Shown here: positions 13,811 to 21,600 of the stretch, piece by piece
How positions within the stretch are numbered: the first letter of the stretch is position 1
Layout of the letters: each line of letters starts with the position of its first letter
Source: an uncultured Pseudomonadota bacterium
GTDB lineage: Bacteria > Pseudomonadota > Gammaproteobacteria > Burkholderiales > Casimicrobiaceae
Direction: 5' to 3'
NCBI GenBank assembly: GCA_937958295.1
Contig: CALFEY010000368.1
Location: 1 to 28,996 of the forward strand
DNA: 28,996 bases
The notes under the pieces: model-generated
Told to the model about the DNA's origin: nothing
Database searches by the model: none
The model's input: only the letters and a program-made list of their open reading frames with translations
Position numbers and translations under genes: made by a program

Positions 13811-15058
13811 TTACGCAGTGACGCCGCGGCGGCGCGCGGCCCGCCCGCCGACAACGAGCATCACGACGATCAGCAGGATCGCGCCCCACTCGCTCCACGC
13901 GGGGATGGCCGCTGGCGGCACGTCCACCACAGGCGTGACCATCACGGCAGGACCGCCCGCGTCGACGATGCGGCCGTCGGCGGCGAGGTCGTCGTCGCCC
14001 AATGCGCCATCGGTCACGCGCAGCGTCACCGTGTTGCCGGCGATCACGGCACTCGCGTAGCGGTACCAATGCGGCGCCGGCTGGTCGGGCGTGGGGCCGT
14101 ACTTCCAGTAGCCGGCATCGGCCGGCAGCGCCTGCGGATAGGTGATCGTGATCGTCGCCGTGCCGCCGACGGGACAACCCGTGAGCGCGAACTCGAAGAG
14201 GTCGGCGGGGAACTGCAGATTCACGGGCGGCGCGTCGCCGGCGGACACCAGCGGCAGGAAGCGCGCGCTTGCAAGCGAGCATGCGGTGACAGTGACGTGC
14301 CCCGTCCCGCCTCCGGGCAGCGGGAGCGTCGCATCCTGAGTGGCGGTGAAGCGGGCCGTGCAGGCGAGACTCGTCGTGGCGGTGAAGCTCGCTGCGCAAC
14401 CGCCCGTCCATCCGGCAAACGCGTACCCCGCATTGGCGGTGGCGGCGCAAGTGATGGTGGTGCCCACCACGGCCGGGTTGGGTGTGCAACTCGCGCTTCC
14501 CGCCCCGGTGGGCTGCACGGCGATGCTGATCGCCGCCGGCGCGACGACCGCGGTTGCCCCATCGAAGGCGGCCGCTCCGCGTCCCTGTCGCACCAGGCGG
14601 ACGTCGAGCAGGCTGGATTTGTCTTCCGCCGCGCTGCTCCCGTCGCCGAAGTCGGCATGCCATGCGCGGCTCGGCGTCGAGGCGTACGACGTCGAAGACC
14701 AGAACTTCGCGGCGGGCGCGGAGGGAAACGCGGTGGGATCGATGACGGGACTCGCGGCATCGAGGAGCAGGAGCGATTCGAGCTCGGTGCGATTGGGCAG
14801 GCGCCAGTCGTCATGCCCCTTGTGGCTGGCGGCGTTCGCCTGCGTGGCGACGCTCAACGCGCCCGCCCAGGTGCGGGCAGTTGCGGGTCCGGCACAGGCA
14901 GCGCCCGTCTGGCCCCATGCGCAGCGGTCCCAGACAAGACCGGTGCGCATGTCGGTGACGGTCCCGTTGCCGTTGTCGCTGAACGCGGCGTGCGCTGCCG
15001 ACAATGGCAGCGCAGCGAGCGCCACGAGCAGCGAGGCATATGCGAAGAAGCGCTTCAC
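13811..15058 (-). CDS. Secreted DUF1566 protein with InlB-like repeat, choice-of-anchor U domain and IPTL-CTERM tail
   Basis: A 415-residue exported, probably surface-anchored protein. In order: signal peptide (MKRFFAYASLLVALAALPL, cut near AHA-A); a DUF1566/Lcl-type domain (about 27-160, GNGTVTDMRTGLVWDRCAWG, DDWRLPNRTELESLLL, FWSSTSYASTPSRAW); an InlB-B/'bacterial repeat' unit (about 180-240, GYAFAGWTGGC); a choice-of-anchor U-like domain (about 255-380, ending in DGALGDDDLAADGRIVD); and the sorting tail IPAWSEWGAILLIVV plus RAARRR. IPTL-type tails are processed by exosortase H; none is seen here. The start is GTG at 15058, overlapping the upstream stop by 4 bases, so it is translated after the repeat protein. 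It could be an adhesin or ligand-binding surface protein. Confidence 0.87.
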   Translation of the reverse strand: MKRFFAYASLLVALAALPLSAAHAAFSDNGNGTVTDMRTGLVWDRCAWGQTGAACAGPATARTWAGALSVATQANAASHKGHDDWRLPNRTELESLLLLDAASPVIDPTAFPSAPAAKFWSSTSYASTPSRAWHADFGDGSSAAEDKSSLLDVRLVRQGRGAAAFDGATAVVAPAAISIAVQPTGAGSASCTPNPAVVGTTITCAATANAGYAFAGWTGGCAASFTATTSLACTARFTATQDATLPLPGGGTGHVTVTACSLASARFLPLVSAGDAPPVNLQFPADLFEFALTGCPVGGTATITITYPQALPADAGYWKYGPTPDQPAPHWYRYASAVIAGNTVTLRVTDGALGDDDLAADGRIVDAGGPAVMVTPVVDVPPAAIPAWSEWGAILLIVVMLVVGGRAARRRGVTA

Positions 15059-17286
15059 TGCTTCTCCCCGCTGCCGGTGGACGCGGCGGGGGCACCGGTC
15101 TTGGCCGCAGGCACGAAGATGTCGATGTTCACCCTGGCCGAACCGCTCTGGATCGAGCCATCGCCGCCGAAGAAGGGCGCGCTGAAGTGCTTGTCGCTGA
15201 CGTTGCCGTCATTGTCGACCAATGCGTACGTGAACGAGTCGGTGCCGGTGAACGTCGACGTGAAGGGGATGTAGCACAGCGACCCATACCAGGCCCAGAT
15301 GCCGCCGCTCGCGATCGTCGTCGTCAGCCCCAAGCCTTCGTCGGCAGCTTGCGCGCGTGACGAAGGTGCGGCCGCGTTCGGCCGGCTGATGTACTGCGTG
15401 AGGAAGCCCCGGGTCGGCGCCGTGGTGATGATCACCCGCGGCCACTTCCATGGCGGATATGTCCATTCCTCGCCAGGATCGGAATCGGCGTCCCACCCGC
15501 CGAGCGTGATCGGAACGCACGGACTCTTCCACGGATGGCGGACCGTGGTATCGGTGGCCACCGGCTTGGGATCGAGAAAGATCGTGAATGTCTTCACCAC
15601 CTTGTCCACGCCGCCCGCCGCCGTCCCGCCGTTGTCCTGCAACGTGATCTCCACGGTGGCAAGCCCGGTGGACGAGACCCACGTGGCAGCGTCCTGCGAA
15701 TCCGCGTAGGCAGGGTCCCCGCAGAACGGCCAGAACGGCGGCGTCGAGCTGCAATCGTAGATGGTGTGCTTGATCGTGAACGACAGCGTGCCGGTCGCGA
15801 CGTCGAGCGCGGGCGCGGTGTCGAACGCCAGTGCCTTCTGGCCCTGCACGGGCAACAGTCGCACGGTTGCGGTAAGCGTCTGGCCGGATTCGCTGGCGGG
15901 GCCGGGCGAAAAATTCGTGGCCCAGCCCGCGATGGAGGTCGCGCCTGGACGCTGCGTCGGGTTGAGGACGAGGTCCGCACCCGCCGTGAAGCTCGGCGCC
16001 TGGTTGACGTGCACCACCCGGATGACGAAGGTCTGCGGCAGCGACATGGTGGGGCCGCGCCCGGTGCCGTCGTTGTCGACGAGAACGACCTTGACCGTGG
16101 CCTCGCCGAGCGCATCGGCGGCCGGGGTGTAGGTCAGCGTGCCGTTGGCGGCCACTGCCGGTGGCACGGCAAACAATGCTGCGTTGTCCGTCGTGACGGT
16201 GAAGCTCAGGGCCTCCGTGCCGCCGTCGCCGTCGTCGATGTTCGTGGCCCAGCCGGTCACGGCTTGCGCGCCGGCATTTTCGCCGACGGTCTGGTCCGGA
16301 CCTTTGCTGAAGCTCGGAGGCTGGTTCGCCGGGACGACCCGGATGAGGAAGGTCTGCGGCGCGGAGGTGTCGCTGCCGCCGTAGGCCGTGCCGCCGTCGT
16401 CGACGAGCGTGACCGTAACGTGGGCACTGCCGGTGGTGGCGGGTGCCGTCGTGAACGTCAGCGTGCCGTTCGCGGCCACCGCGGGCGGCACCGTGAACAG
16501 GGCATCGTTGTCCGTGCCGACGACGAAATGCAGCGCTTGCGTGCCCCCGTCCCCATCGTCGATGTCCGTGGCCCAGGGCGTCACCGTTTGCGCCACCGCG
16601 TTCTGCGGGACCGCCTGGTCGGGGCCCTTGCTGAAGCTGGGTGACCGATTGCCGTTCACGACGAAACGCACGCCTTGAGCGGAGCCTTTGGAGCGGCCGC
16701 CGGTGCTGCCGTCGGCGAAGTCGACGATCCACGCGTTGGCCGGCGTCGAGGCCTGCGTGTCGCTGCTCCAGTAGGCGCCGGAGGTGGCCGGGAAGAACGT
16801 CGCGTCGATCGCCGGATCGTGCCGGCCGTGATGCACCAACGAGAGGAGCTCGCGCCGGGTGGGAACGCGCCAGCCGCCGGGGAAGCCACACGCCTGATGG
16901 CTCCGGGCCTGGGCCACGACATCGGTCCATGTGCCGGTGCTGGTCTGCGTCGACCAGAAGAGGCCCGTGACGTGATCGTGCACGCAGGCGTGGCCGCCCG
17001 GCGCGGTCACGGCGCCGGCGGTGTCGATGGCAGTGAAGTCGAACCCCGCTGCGCCGGCCCCGGTCTTGGCCAGCGCGCCGGCGGCTGCCTTGGCGTCGCG
17101 GCCGAAGCGTGCATCCTGGCCGGGATGCGTTGCAGCCTCACCGGTCGCGCCGGTACAGGCGATGACCGGCCCGCTGCCGGCGTAGCACGTGCCCTGCCCC
17201 GTGTCGTTGAGTTGAGCGGCCGCGACGATCGGCAGCACGAGCAGCAGCAGGCTCCACCAGCGGCGCTGGATGGACGGTACAGCCAT
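15055..17286 (-). CDS. Secreted DUF1566 protein with tandem cadherin-like repeats
   Basis: A 743-residue exported protein from the ATG at 17286, with signal peptide WWSLLLLVLPIVAAA. Residues about 75-200 form a DUF1566 domain (HVTGLFWSTQTSTGTWTD, GFPGGWRVPTRRELLSL, YWSSDTQASTPANAW). Then come two very similar units of about 108 residues, each opening PSFSKGPDQ and containing IDDGDGGT and VPPAVAANGTLT, and a third divergent unit opening PSFTAGADL. They resemble Ig/cadherin-like extracellular repeats. The last part has FTGTDSFTYALVDNDGNVS, another Ig-like signature, and ends without an anchor (TGSGEKQ). It precedes the IPTL-CTERM partner with a 4-base overlap, so the pair is probably made together and may interact on the cell surface. 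No catalytic residues are recognisable. Confidence 0.85.
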   Translation of the reverse strand: MAVPSIQRRWWSLLLLVLPIVAAAQLNDTGQGTCYAGSGPVIACTGATGEAATHPGQDARFGRDAKAAAGALAKTGAGAAGFDFTAIDTAGAVTAPGGHACVHDHVTGLFWSTQTSTGTWTDVVAQARSHQACGFPGGWRVPTRRELLSLVHHGRHDPAIDATFFPATSGAYWSSDTQASTPANAWIVDFADGSTGGRSKGSAQGVRFVVNGNRSPSFSKGPDQAVPQNAVAQTVTPWATDIDDGDGGTQALHFVVGTDNDALFTVPPAVAANGTLTFTTAPATTGSAHVTVTLVDDGGTAYGGSDTSAPQTFLIRVVPANQPPSFSKGPDQTVGENAGAQAVTGWATNIDDGDGGTEALSFTVTTDNAALFAVPPAVAANGTLTYTPAADALGEATVKVVLVDNDGTGRGPTMSLPQTFVIRVVHVNQAPSFTAGADLVLNPTQRPGATSIAGWATNFSPGPASESGQTLTATVRLLPVQGQKALAFDTAPALDVATGTLSFTIKHTIYDCSSTPPFWPFCGDPAYADSQDAATWVSSTGLATVEITLQDNGGTAAGGVDKVVKTFTIFLDPKPVATDTTVRHPWKSPCVPITLGGWDADSDPGEEWTYPPWKWPRVIITTAPTRGFLTQYISRPNAAAPSSRAQAADEGLGLTTTIASGGIWAWYGSLCYIPFTSTFTGTDSFTYALVDNDGNVSDKHFSAPFFGGDGSIQSGSARVNIDIFVPAAKTGAPAASTGSGEKQ
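16006..16656 (-). repeat. Two tandem ~325-bp coding repeats inside the DUF1566 repeat protein
   Basis: Two consecutive units, roughly 16656-16330 and 16329-16006, are alike at both protein and DNA level: each starts with the PSFSKGPDQ codons, shares IDDGDGGT and VPPAVAANGTLT, and ends QTF-IRVV. A more divergent third unit starts near 16000. The close DNA similarity suggests a recent duplication and a possible site of copy-number change. Confidence 0.75.
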
Positions 17287-17419
17287 GGTGTACGCCCTGA
17301 CCCGGGCAACGGGCGGCGAGAGTGCAAGCATCCGGCGGACTCAGCAAAATTCCGGCCAGCTGCGCGTTACCCGGCCAAAGCGTGGCAGCGTACACGAGCG
17401 CGTGCGCGGCGCGTATCCC

Positions 17420-18250
17420 CTAAACAGCGGACGCGTCCGGCCGAGGATCGGCGACCGTCCCGCCGCCGGCCTCTTCGGAGGCCCTGCTCAGCCACAGGCT
17501 CATCAGCCCCGCGCGGCTGCGTACGCCGAACTTGCGGAAGATCGAGATCACATGCTGATGCACCGTCGAAGCGGCCACGCCGAGATGCTCGGCGATCCGC
17601 TTTTCCGTGGCGTCGGTGAGCAGCATGTGCAGGACCTTGCGCTCGGTGGGCGTCAGGGGCGCCGACGCGACCAGCGCGCCCGCATTGAGCATGAGCTGGC
17701 GATGGAACCACTTGATGCCGCGCATCGCGTACGCGAGAAGCGCGACGTCGTCCTCGGTCAACCTGCGGTCCGCGTAGAAGCCGAAGTGCGACTCCGCATC
17801 GCGGTTGAGCGGGAACGCCACGTAGGCGGCGTCGTGAACGCCGACTGCGCCGTAATGCGTGCGGTAGAACGGCGAGTCGAACCATGCGGCCGGCAAGTCA
17901 CGCTGGAACGCGTAGGTCCGAAACTGGCCGGCGTCGCGCAGGGGAAGCAGGAACGACGGGTCGACGTGACGCTGATCCCACTGCTTGAGGATCTCCCGGA
18001 ACGGGCCGTCGTCGGCGCGCGTTTCGAAGGGCCGCAACATCTTCATCGCCGCCACCCGCCATCCCTGCAACGGATCGGCGACGCTCGTGTCGCCGACGCG
18101 AATGGCGCCGCCCCACGTCGCGTTGCTGGCGCCGACGATCCTGCACAGCACGTCCATCAGGTGGCTCGCGGCCCGATCGGAGTCGACGACGTCGAAATCC
18201 GCGAGGTCGTCCCAGAGCGAATGGATGGCGTCCTGCGCGCGGCCGTTCAT
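17420..18250 (-). CDS. LuxR-family transcriptional regulator
   Basis: A 276-residue DNA-binding protein. The C-terminal LuxR/FixJ helix-turn-helix lies at about 199-255: LTPTERKVLHMLL, then EKRIAEHLGVAASTVHQHVI with recognition helix, then IFRKFGVRSRAGLM. The N-terminal 190 residues have no recognisable autoinducer-binding or receiver signature. They may be a GAF/PAS-like sensor, rich in aromatic residues (WFDSPFYRTHYG, AAYVAFPL). The gene lies just upstream of, and in the same direction as, the two DUF1566 genes, with a 133-base gap, so control of that pair is the simplest reading. A 12-bp palindrome CGGACGCGTCCG sits at 17428-17439 inside its 3' end; its role is unknown. The ATG at 18250 gives a normal length. 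Confidence 0.87.
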   Translation of the reverse strand: MNGRAQDAIHSLWDDLADFDVVDSDRAASHLMDVLCRIVGASNATWGGAIRVGDTSVADPLQGWRVAAMKMLRPFETRADDGPFREILKQWDQRHVDPSFLLPLRDAGQFRTYAFQRDLPAAWFDSPFYRTHYGAVGVHDAAYVAFPLNRDAESHFGFYADRRLTEDDVALLAYAMRGIKWFHRQLMLNAGALVASAPLTPTERKVLHMLLTDATEKRIAEHLGVAASTVHQHVISIFRKFGVRSRAGLMSLWLSRASEEAGGGTVADPRPDASAV

Positions 18251-18316
18251 GCCCGGATCCTGATGCCTGCTCGAGCCGCGACCGTCGGCCGCGCACCCGG
18301 CAGGCGATAAGGCGCG

Positions 18317-18739
18317 TCAGACGCCAGGGATGGGCCGGCTATCCTTGAAGACCAGGTAGCCCTTCACGACGCGGTAGATCACCCAGATGCCCGCCACGAA
18401 CCAGATGGCGAGCGCGATCGGGATGCCGATGAGGATGAGGCCCAGGGTGAGCATGACCAGCCAGCCGACGATGGCCCACAGGAGCGACCACCAGAAGGTG
18501 CGGATGAGCCAGGTGAGGTGCGAGGCCACCCAGGTGCCGGCGGCATCGTCGCGCTTCACGTAGCAGACGATGACGGCAGCGATCCCCAGGATGCCGCACA
18601 AGGGTGCGATAAGCGGCAGCCCCGACGACGCGATCGCCGCGACCGCGGCGATGGCATACAGGGCGTAGGCGAGCACACCGGCGGTGACGGGGGCCGTGGG
18701 GGTACCGGGGGCGGACTGCGGGGCGGGGAAATCGGCCAT
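18317..18739 (-). CDS. Small integral membrane protein, COG3671/DUF4870-like
   Basis: A 140-residue inner-membrane protein from the ATG at 18739 (MADFPAPQSAPGTP); longer upstream frames are Arg/Pro-rich and unlikely to be coding. A short proline-rich cytosolic N-terminus is followed by helices at about 20-38, 40-60, 83-105 and 107-128. Between helices 2 and 3 stands the conserved KRDDAAGTWVASHLTWLIRTF, and the end is YRVVKGYLVFKDSRPIP, both typical of the COG3671-type family of unknown function. It is transcribed away from the YqjD-like operon. A TTGACG at about 18816-18821 on the minus strand could be its -35, but the -10 is poor. Confidence 0.78.
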   Translation of the reverse strand: MADFPAPQSAPGTPTAPVTAGVLAYALYAIAAVAAIASSGLPLIAPLCGILGIAAVIVCYVKRDDAAGTWVASHLTWLIRTFWWSLLWAIVGWLVMLTLGLILIGIPIALAIWFVAGIWVIYRVVKGYLVFKDSRPIPGV

Positions 18740-19037
18740 GGCCAAGGTTCCTCGAAGCAAAGCGCGCCGCACGTCGGCGCCCGTGCCGCGAAAGATGGGG
18801 CTGCCGCCGTTGCGCGTCAATAGTCGGGAGGATAAGCGGGGGTAGGCGGCGATGTACCGCGGTGGACGCCGTACGGGACGCGGAAGCGCCCCAGGCCTCG
18901 CCATGCAAGCCAGCAGCCGGCGGGAAAGGACCGGCAAAGGCCCGTCTCCCGCGCACCCCGCCGAGCGTCGCTATAATGGCTTTCCCCCGTCGCGCGACCG
19001 CGCCACGGGATACGTCATTGGCCACCAAGGGATCCTC
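18740..19037. promoter_or_regulatory. Divergent intergenic region with TATAAT (18972-18977, plus strand)
   Basis: This 298-base gap separates the COG3671-like gene (minus) from the DUF883 gene (plus). A consensus TATAAT at 18972-18977, in the context GCTATAATGG, gives a plus-strand leader of about 54 bases before the ATG at 19038. No matching -35 is visible. On the minus strand only a TTGACG near 18816-18821 stands out. No small ORF or RNA gene is supported. Confidence 0.45.
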
Positions 19038-19343
19038 ATGAGCATCGATACCGCCCGCGACAAGCTTGTCGACGAATTCTCCTCCGTGCTGTCGGAAGCC
19101 GAGTCTCTTCTCGACAAGGCCAGCAAGGAAACCGGCGACCGTGCGCGCGACCTGCGCTCGCAGGTCGAGGCCCGCCTCCTCTCCGCCAAGTTGAAGCTGC
19201 AGGAGATCGAGGGCGAGGCCGTCGATCGCGCCAAGGCAGCCGCGCGCTATACCGACGACTACGTCCATGATCACCCGTGGCAGGCGATCGGCATCGCGGC
19301 CGGCGTGGGCCTCGCCATCGGCCTGCTGATGAATCGCCGCTGA
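19038..19343 (+). CDS. DUF883 / ElaB-YqjD family membrane-anchored protein
   Basis: A 101-residue protein with a long amphipathic, charged helix (residues about 5-70, DKLVDEFSSVLSEAESLLDK onward) and a C-terminal membrane anchor with the family hallmark VHDHPWQAIGIAAGVGLA then IGLLMNRR. In E. coli the relatives YqjD, ElaB and YgaM are stationary-phase, inner-membrane-anchored proteins that can associate with ribosomes through the cytosolic part. The start at 19038 is preceded by GATCCTC, with no clear Shine-Dalgarno, and by a TATAAT about 60 bases upstream. It is the first of three genes that keep the E. coli yqjD-yqjE-yqjK order. RpoS-type control is plausible but not visible. Confidence 0.9.
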   Translation: MSIDTARDKLVDEFSSVLSEAESLLDKASKETGDRARDLRSQVEARLLSAKLKLQEIEGEAVDRAKAAARYTDDYVHDHPWQAIGIAAGVGLAIGLLMNRR

Positions 19344-19357
19344 TCGCGAGTTCGCGC

Positions 19358-19771
19358 ATGAGCGACACCGACGACCGCAGCCCGGGCGGTGACACGCTGC
19401 CTGGCGCGTTGTCGCGCCTGGCAGGCTCGCTGGTGGGGCTCGTCCGCACGCGGCTCGAGCTCTTCTCGGTGGAGTACGCCGAGGAGCGCGGACGCGTCGG
19501 GATGCAGCTCGCGCTGGTGATCGCCGGCGTGGGCTGCCTGCTCTTCGCGTTGCTCTTCGCGGCCGGCGGTGTCGTGGCGTACTTCTGGGACAGCTACCGC
19601 TTCGTGGCCATCGTGGGCGTAATCCTGTTCTTTCTCGCGGCGGGCGTCGCCTTGCTGTGGCGGCGCGCGGAGATCGCGAATGCCGCGGGCACGCCCTTCG
19701 CGGCCTCGGTGGCGGAGCTCGAGAAAGATCGCGCCGCCCTCACCCGCACGTTCAACGCGCCGCGGTCATGA
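19358..19771 (+). CDS. Phage-holin-family / YqjE-like membrane protein
   Basis: A 137-residue inner-membrane protein. The N-terminal cytosolic segment (about 1-45) ends with the conserved VRTRLELFSVEYAEERGR, followed by two hydrophobic helices (about 50-75 and 80-100) and a charged C-terminal tail. This is the DUF1469/'holin superfamily III' pattern seen in YqjE. The name reflects similarity only; the proteins are chromosomal and not known to lyse cells. The gene follows the DUF883 gene by 14 bases, and its TGA overlaps the next ATG (ATGA), so it is translationally coupled to the YqjK-like gene. No prophage genes surround it. Confidence 0.87.
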   Translation: MSDTDDRSPGGDTLPGALSRLAGSLVGLVRTRLELFSVEYAEERGRVGMQLALVIAGVGCLLFALLFAAGGVVAYFWDSYRFVAIVGVILFFLAAGVALLWRRAEIANAAGTPFAASVAELEKDRAALTRTFNAPRS

Positions 19772-20043
19772 AGTCCGGTCCCGACCTCGCCGAGCGCAAG
19801 GCGCGACTGATCGCGCAATCCGATCTCCAGCGCATGCAGGCGCTCCTCGCTTGGCACGCGGCGCGCAAGATCGTGTCGCCACCGCCCCCGTCGCAGCGCA
19901 GCGCGGCGTCGCGCTCGATCGCCACGACCCTCATCGGTATCGCCCTGCCGCTCTTCGGGGCAGGGAAGATGCGCAACCTGCTGCGCACCTTGTCCCTCGT
20001 CGCCACGGGCCTGCGCCTGTTCCGCTCCTGGCGCGCTCGCTAG
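19768..20043 (+). CDS. YqjK-like small protein
   Basis: A 91-residue basic protein that closes the yqjD-yqjE-yqjK-like operon. The N-terminal part, ERKARLIAQSDLQRMQALLA, is a charged helix shared by YqjK-like proteins. A Pro/Ser-rich linker and one hydrophobic stretch (about 51-66, IATTLIGIALPLFGAG) follow, then an Arg-rich end. Its start overlaps the YqjE-like stop by 4 bases. The role is unknown. The stop lies only 6 bases before the convergent ubiD stop, with no terminator between them. Confidence 0.78.
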   Translation: MKSGPDLAERKARLIAQSDLQRMQALLAWHAARKIVSPPPPSQRSAASRSIATTLIGIALPLFGAGKMRNLLRTLSLVATGLRLFRSWRAR

Positions 20044-20049
20044 GGGCCG

Positions 20050-21567
20050 CTACAGCTTGAGCTCGCGGTACAGCGCGTCCATGCGCGCCTGCACGTCGGC
20101 ATCCATGGCAATGGGGCGCCCCCACTCGCGCGCAGTCTCGCCCGGCCACTTGTTGGTCGCATCGATGCCCATCTTGCTGCCGAGACCGGCCACGGGCGAG
20201 GCGAAGTCGAGGTAGTCGATCGGGGTGGACTCCACGAGCAGCGTGTCGCGCGCCGGGTCCACGCGCGTGGTGAGCGCCCAGATCACCTCGTTCCAGTCGC
20301 GGGTGTTCACGTCGTCGTCGGTCACGATGATGAACTTGGTGTACATGAACTGGCGCAGGAAGCTCCATACGCCGAACATCACGCGCTTGGCATGGCCGGG
20401 GTATTGCTTCTTCATCGACACCACGGCCAGACGATACGAGCAGCCCTCCGGTGGCAGGTAGAAATCCACGATCTCCGGGAACTGCTTCTGCAGCAGCGGC
20501 ACGAAGACTTCGTTGAGCGCCACGCCCAGCATGGCGGGCTCGTCGGGCGGCTTGCCCGTGTAGGTCGAGTGATAGAGGGGATCGCGGCGCAGCGTGATGC
20601 GGTCGATCGTGAACACCGGAAAGCGCTCCACCTCGTTGTAGTAGCCGGTATGGTCGCCGTAGGGACCTTCGAGCGCGGTCTCGTACCCCGACGGGTCCGC
20701 GGCATCGGGCGCGATGAAGCCCTCTAGCACGATCTCGGCGCGGGCCGGCACCGACAGGTCGTGCGTGCGGCACCTGACGATCTCCGTGCGCGTGCCGCGC
20801 AACAGGCCCGCGAACTGGTACTCGGACAGCGTGTCCGGAACGGGCGTGACGGCACCGAGGATCGTGGCGGGATCGGCGCCCAGCGCCACCGCCACCGGGA
20901 ACGGCGTGCCCGGATGCGCGTGTGCGTGCTCGCGGAAGTCGAGCGCGCCGCCGCGATGCGCCAGCCACCGCATGATCACCTTGTTGCGACCGATCACCTG
21001 CTGGCGATAGATGCCGAGGTTCTGTCGCTTCTTGTGCGGCCCGCGCGTAACCGTGAGGCCCCACGTGATGAGCGGCGCGGCGTCGCCCGGCCAGCACGTC
21101 TGGATCGGCAGACGCGCCACGTCCACGTCGGCACCTTCCCACACCACCTCCTGGCAGGGCGCGCTGGACCGCTCCTTGGGGGCCATGTCGAGGACCTTCA
21201 TGAAGACCGGCCGCGTGGTCTGCCATGCATCGAGCAATCCCTTCGGCGGCTCAGGCTCCTTGAGAAAAGCCAGGAGCTTGCCGATGTCGCGGAGCGCCGT
21301 GCGCCAGTCGTCGCCTTCCACGCCCATCGCGCGCGCCACCCGCTGCGGCGTGCCGAAGAGGTTGGCCAGCACGGGGATCGTGCCGCCTGCGGGCGATGGG
21401 AAGTGCCCCTTGGGGCTCTCGAAGAGGAGCGCGGGGCCGCCCGCCTGCAGCACGCGGTCGGCCAGCGCCGTCATCTCCAAGTGCGGGTCGACAGGCATGG
21501 CGATGCGGCGCAGCTCACCCCGCGCTTCGAGACCATCGATGAAGTCGCGAAGATCACGGTAGGCCAT
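20050..21567 (-). CDS. ubiD: UbiD 4-hydroxy-3-polyprenylbenzoate decarboxylase
   Basis: Prenylated-FMN-dependent decarboxylase that removes the carboxyl group from 3-polyprenyl-4-hydroxybenzoate in ubiquinone synthesis. At 505 residues it is close to E. coli UbiD (about 497). The start MAYRDLRDFIDGLEARGELR is typical of the family. Family blocks include RQNLGIYRQQVIGRNKVIMR (prFMN/metal contacts, Asn 183 and Arg 188), SEYQFAGLLRG (acidic residue about 249) and EGPYGDHTGYY (300-310). The ATG at 21567 is chosen because of this standard N-terminus. A TACAAT at 21579-21574 on the minus strand would place the transcription start at or next to the A of the ATG. It needs the flavin prenyltransferase UbiX, which is not in the window. 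Confidence 0.95.
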   Translation of the reverse strand: MAYRDLRDFIDGLEARGELRRIAMPVDPHLEMTALADRVLQAGGPALLFESPKGHFPSPAGGTIPVLANLFGTPQRVARAMGVEGDDWRTALRDIGKLLAFLKEPEPPKGLLDAWQTTRPVFMKVLDMAPKERSSAPCQEVVWEGADVDVARLPIQTCWPGDAAPLITWGLTVTRGPHKKRQNLGIYRQQVIGRNKVIMRWLAHRGGALDFREHAHAHPGTPFPVAVALGADPATILGAVTPVPDTLSEYQFAGLLRGTRTEIVRCRTHDLSVPARAEIVLEGFIAPDAADPSGYETALEGPYGDHTGYYNEVERFPVFTIDRITLRRDPLYHSTYTGKPPDEPAMLGVALNEVFVPLLQKQFPEIVDFYLPPEGCSYRLAVVSMKKQYPGHAKRVMFGVWSFLRQFMYTKFIIVTDDDVNTRDWNEVIWALTTRVDPARDTLLVESTPIDYLDFASPVAGLGSKMGIDATNKWPGETAREWGRPIAMDADVQARMDALYRELKL

Positions 21568-21573
21568 GGCCGG

Positions 21574-21594
21574 ATTGTAGGCGAAGGCTAGAAT
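21574..21594. promoter_or_regulatory. Back-to-back -10 boxes in the 33-base ubiD/MFS gap
   Basis: On the minus strand TACAAT occupies 21579-21574; on the plus strand TAGAAT occupies 21589-21594. Each lies about seven bases before the A of its gene's ATG (21567 and 21601), the spacing expected if both transcripts begin at or next to the start codon. Neither has a clear -35, which would fall inside the opposite gene. No Shine-Dalgarno at usable spacing precedes either start. Confidence 0.45.
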
Positions 21595-21600
21595 CGGAGC

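Noticed and set aside
15209..16930. Long 573-residue open frame antiparallel or offset to the DUF1566 repeat gene
   Set aside because: Arg/His/Gly-rich shadow of a high-GC gene, in the same strand but wrong frame; no start site, no domain, and the true frame has a signal peptide and clear repeats.
13811..17286. Diversity-generating retroelement suggested by lectin-like DUF1566 domains
   Set aside because: No reverse transcriptase, accessory gene or template repeat is visible in the window, and the DUF1566 ends show no adenine-biased variable region.
19358..19771. Prophage, from the holin-like gene
   Set aside because: YqjE-type holin-fold proteins are chromosomal genes and no other phage gene is present.
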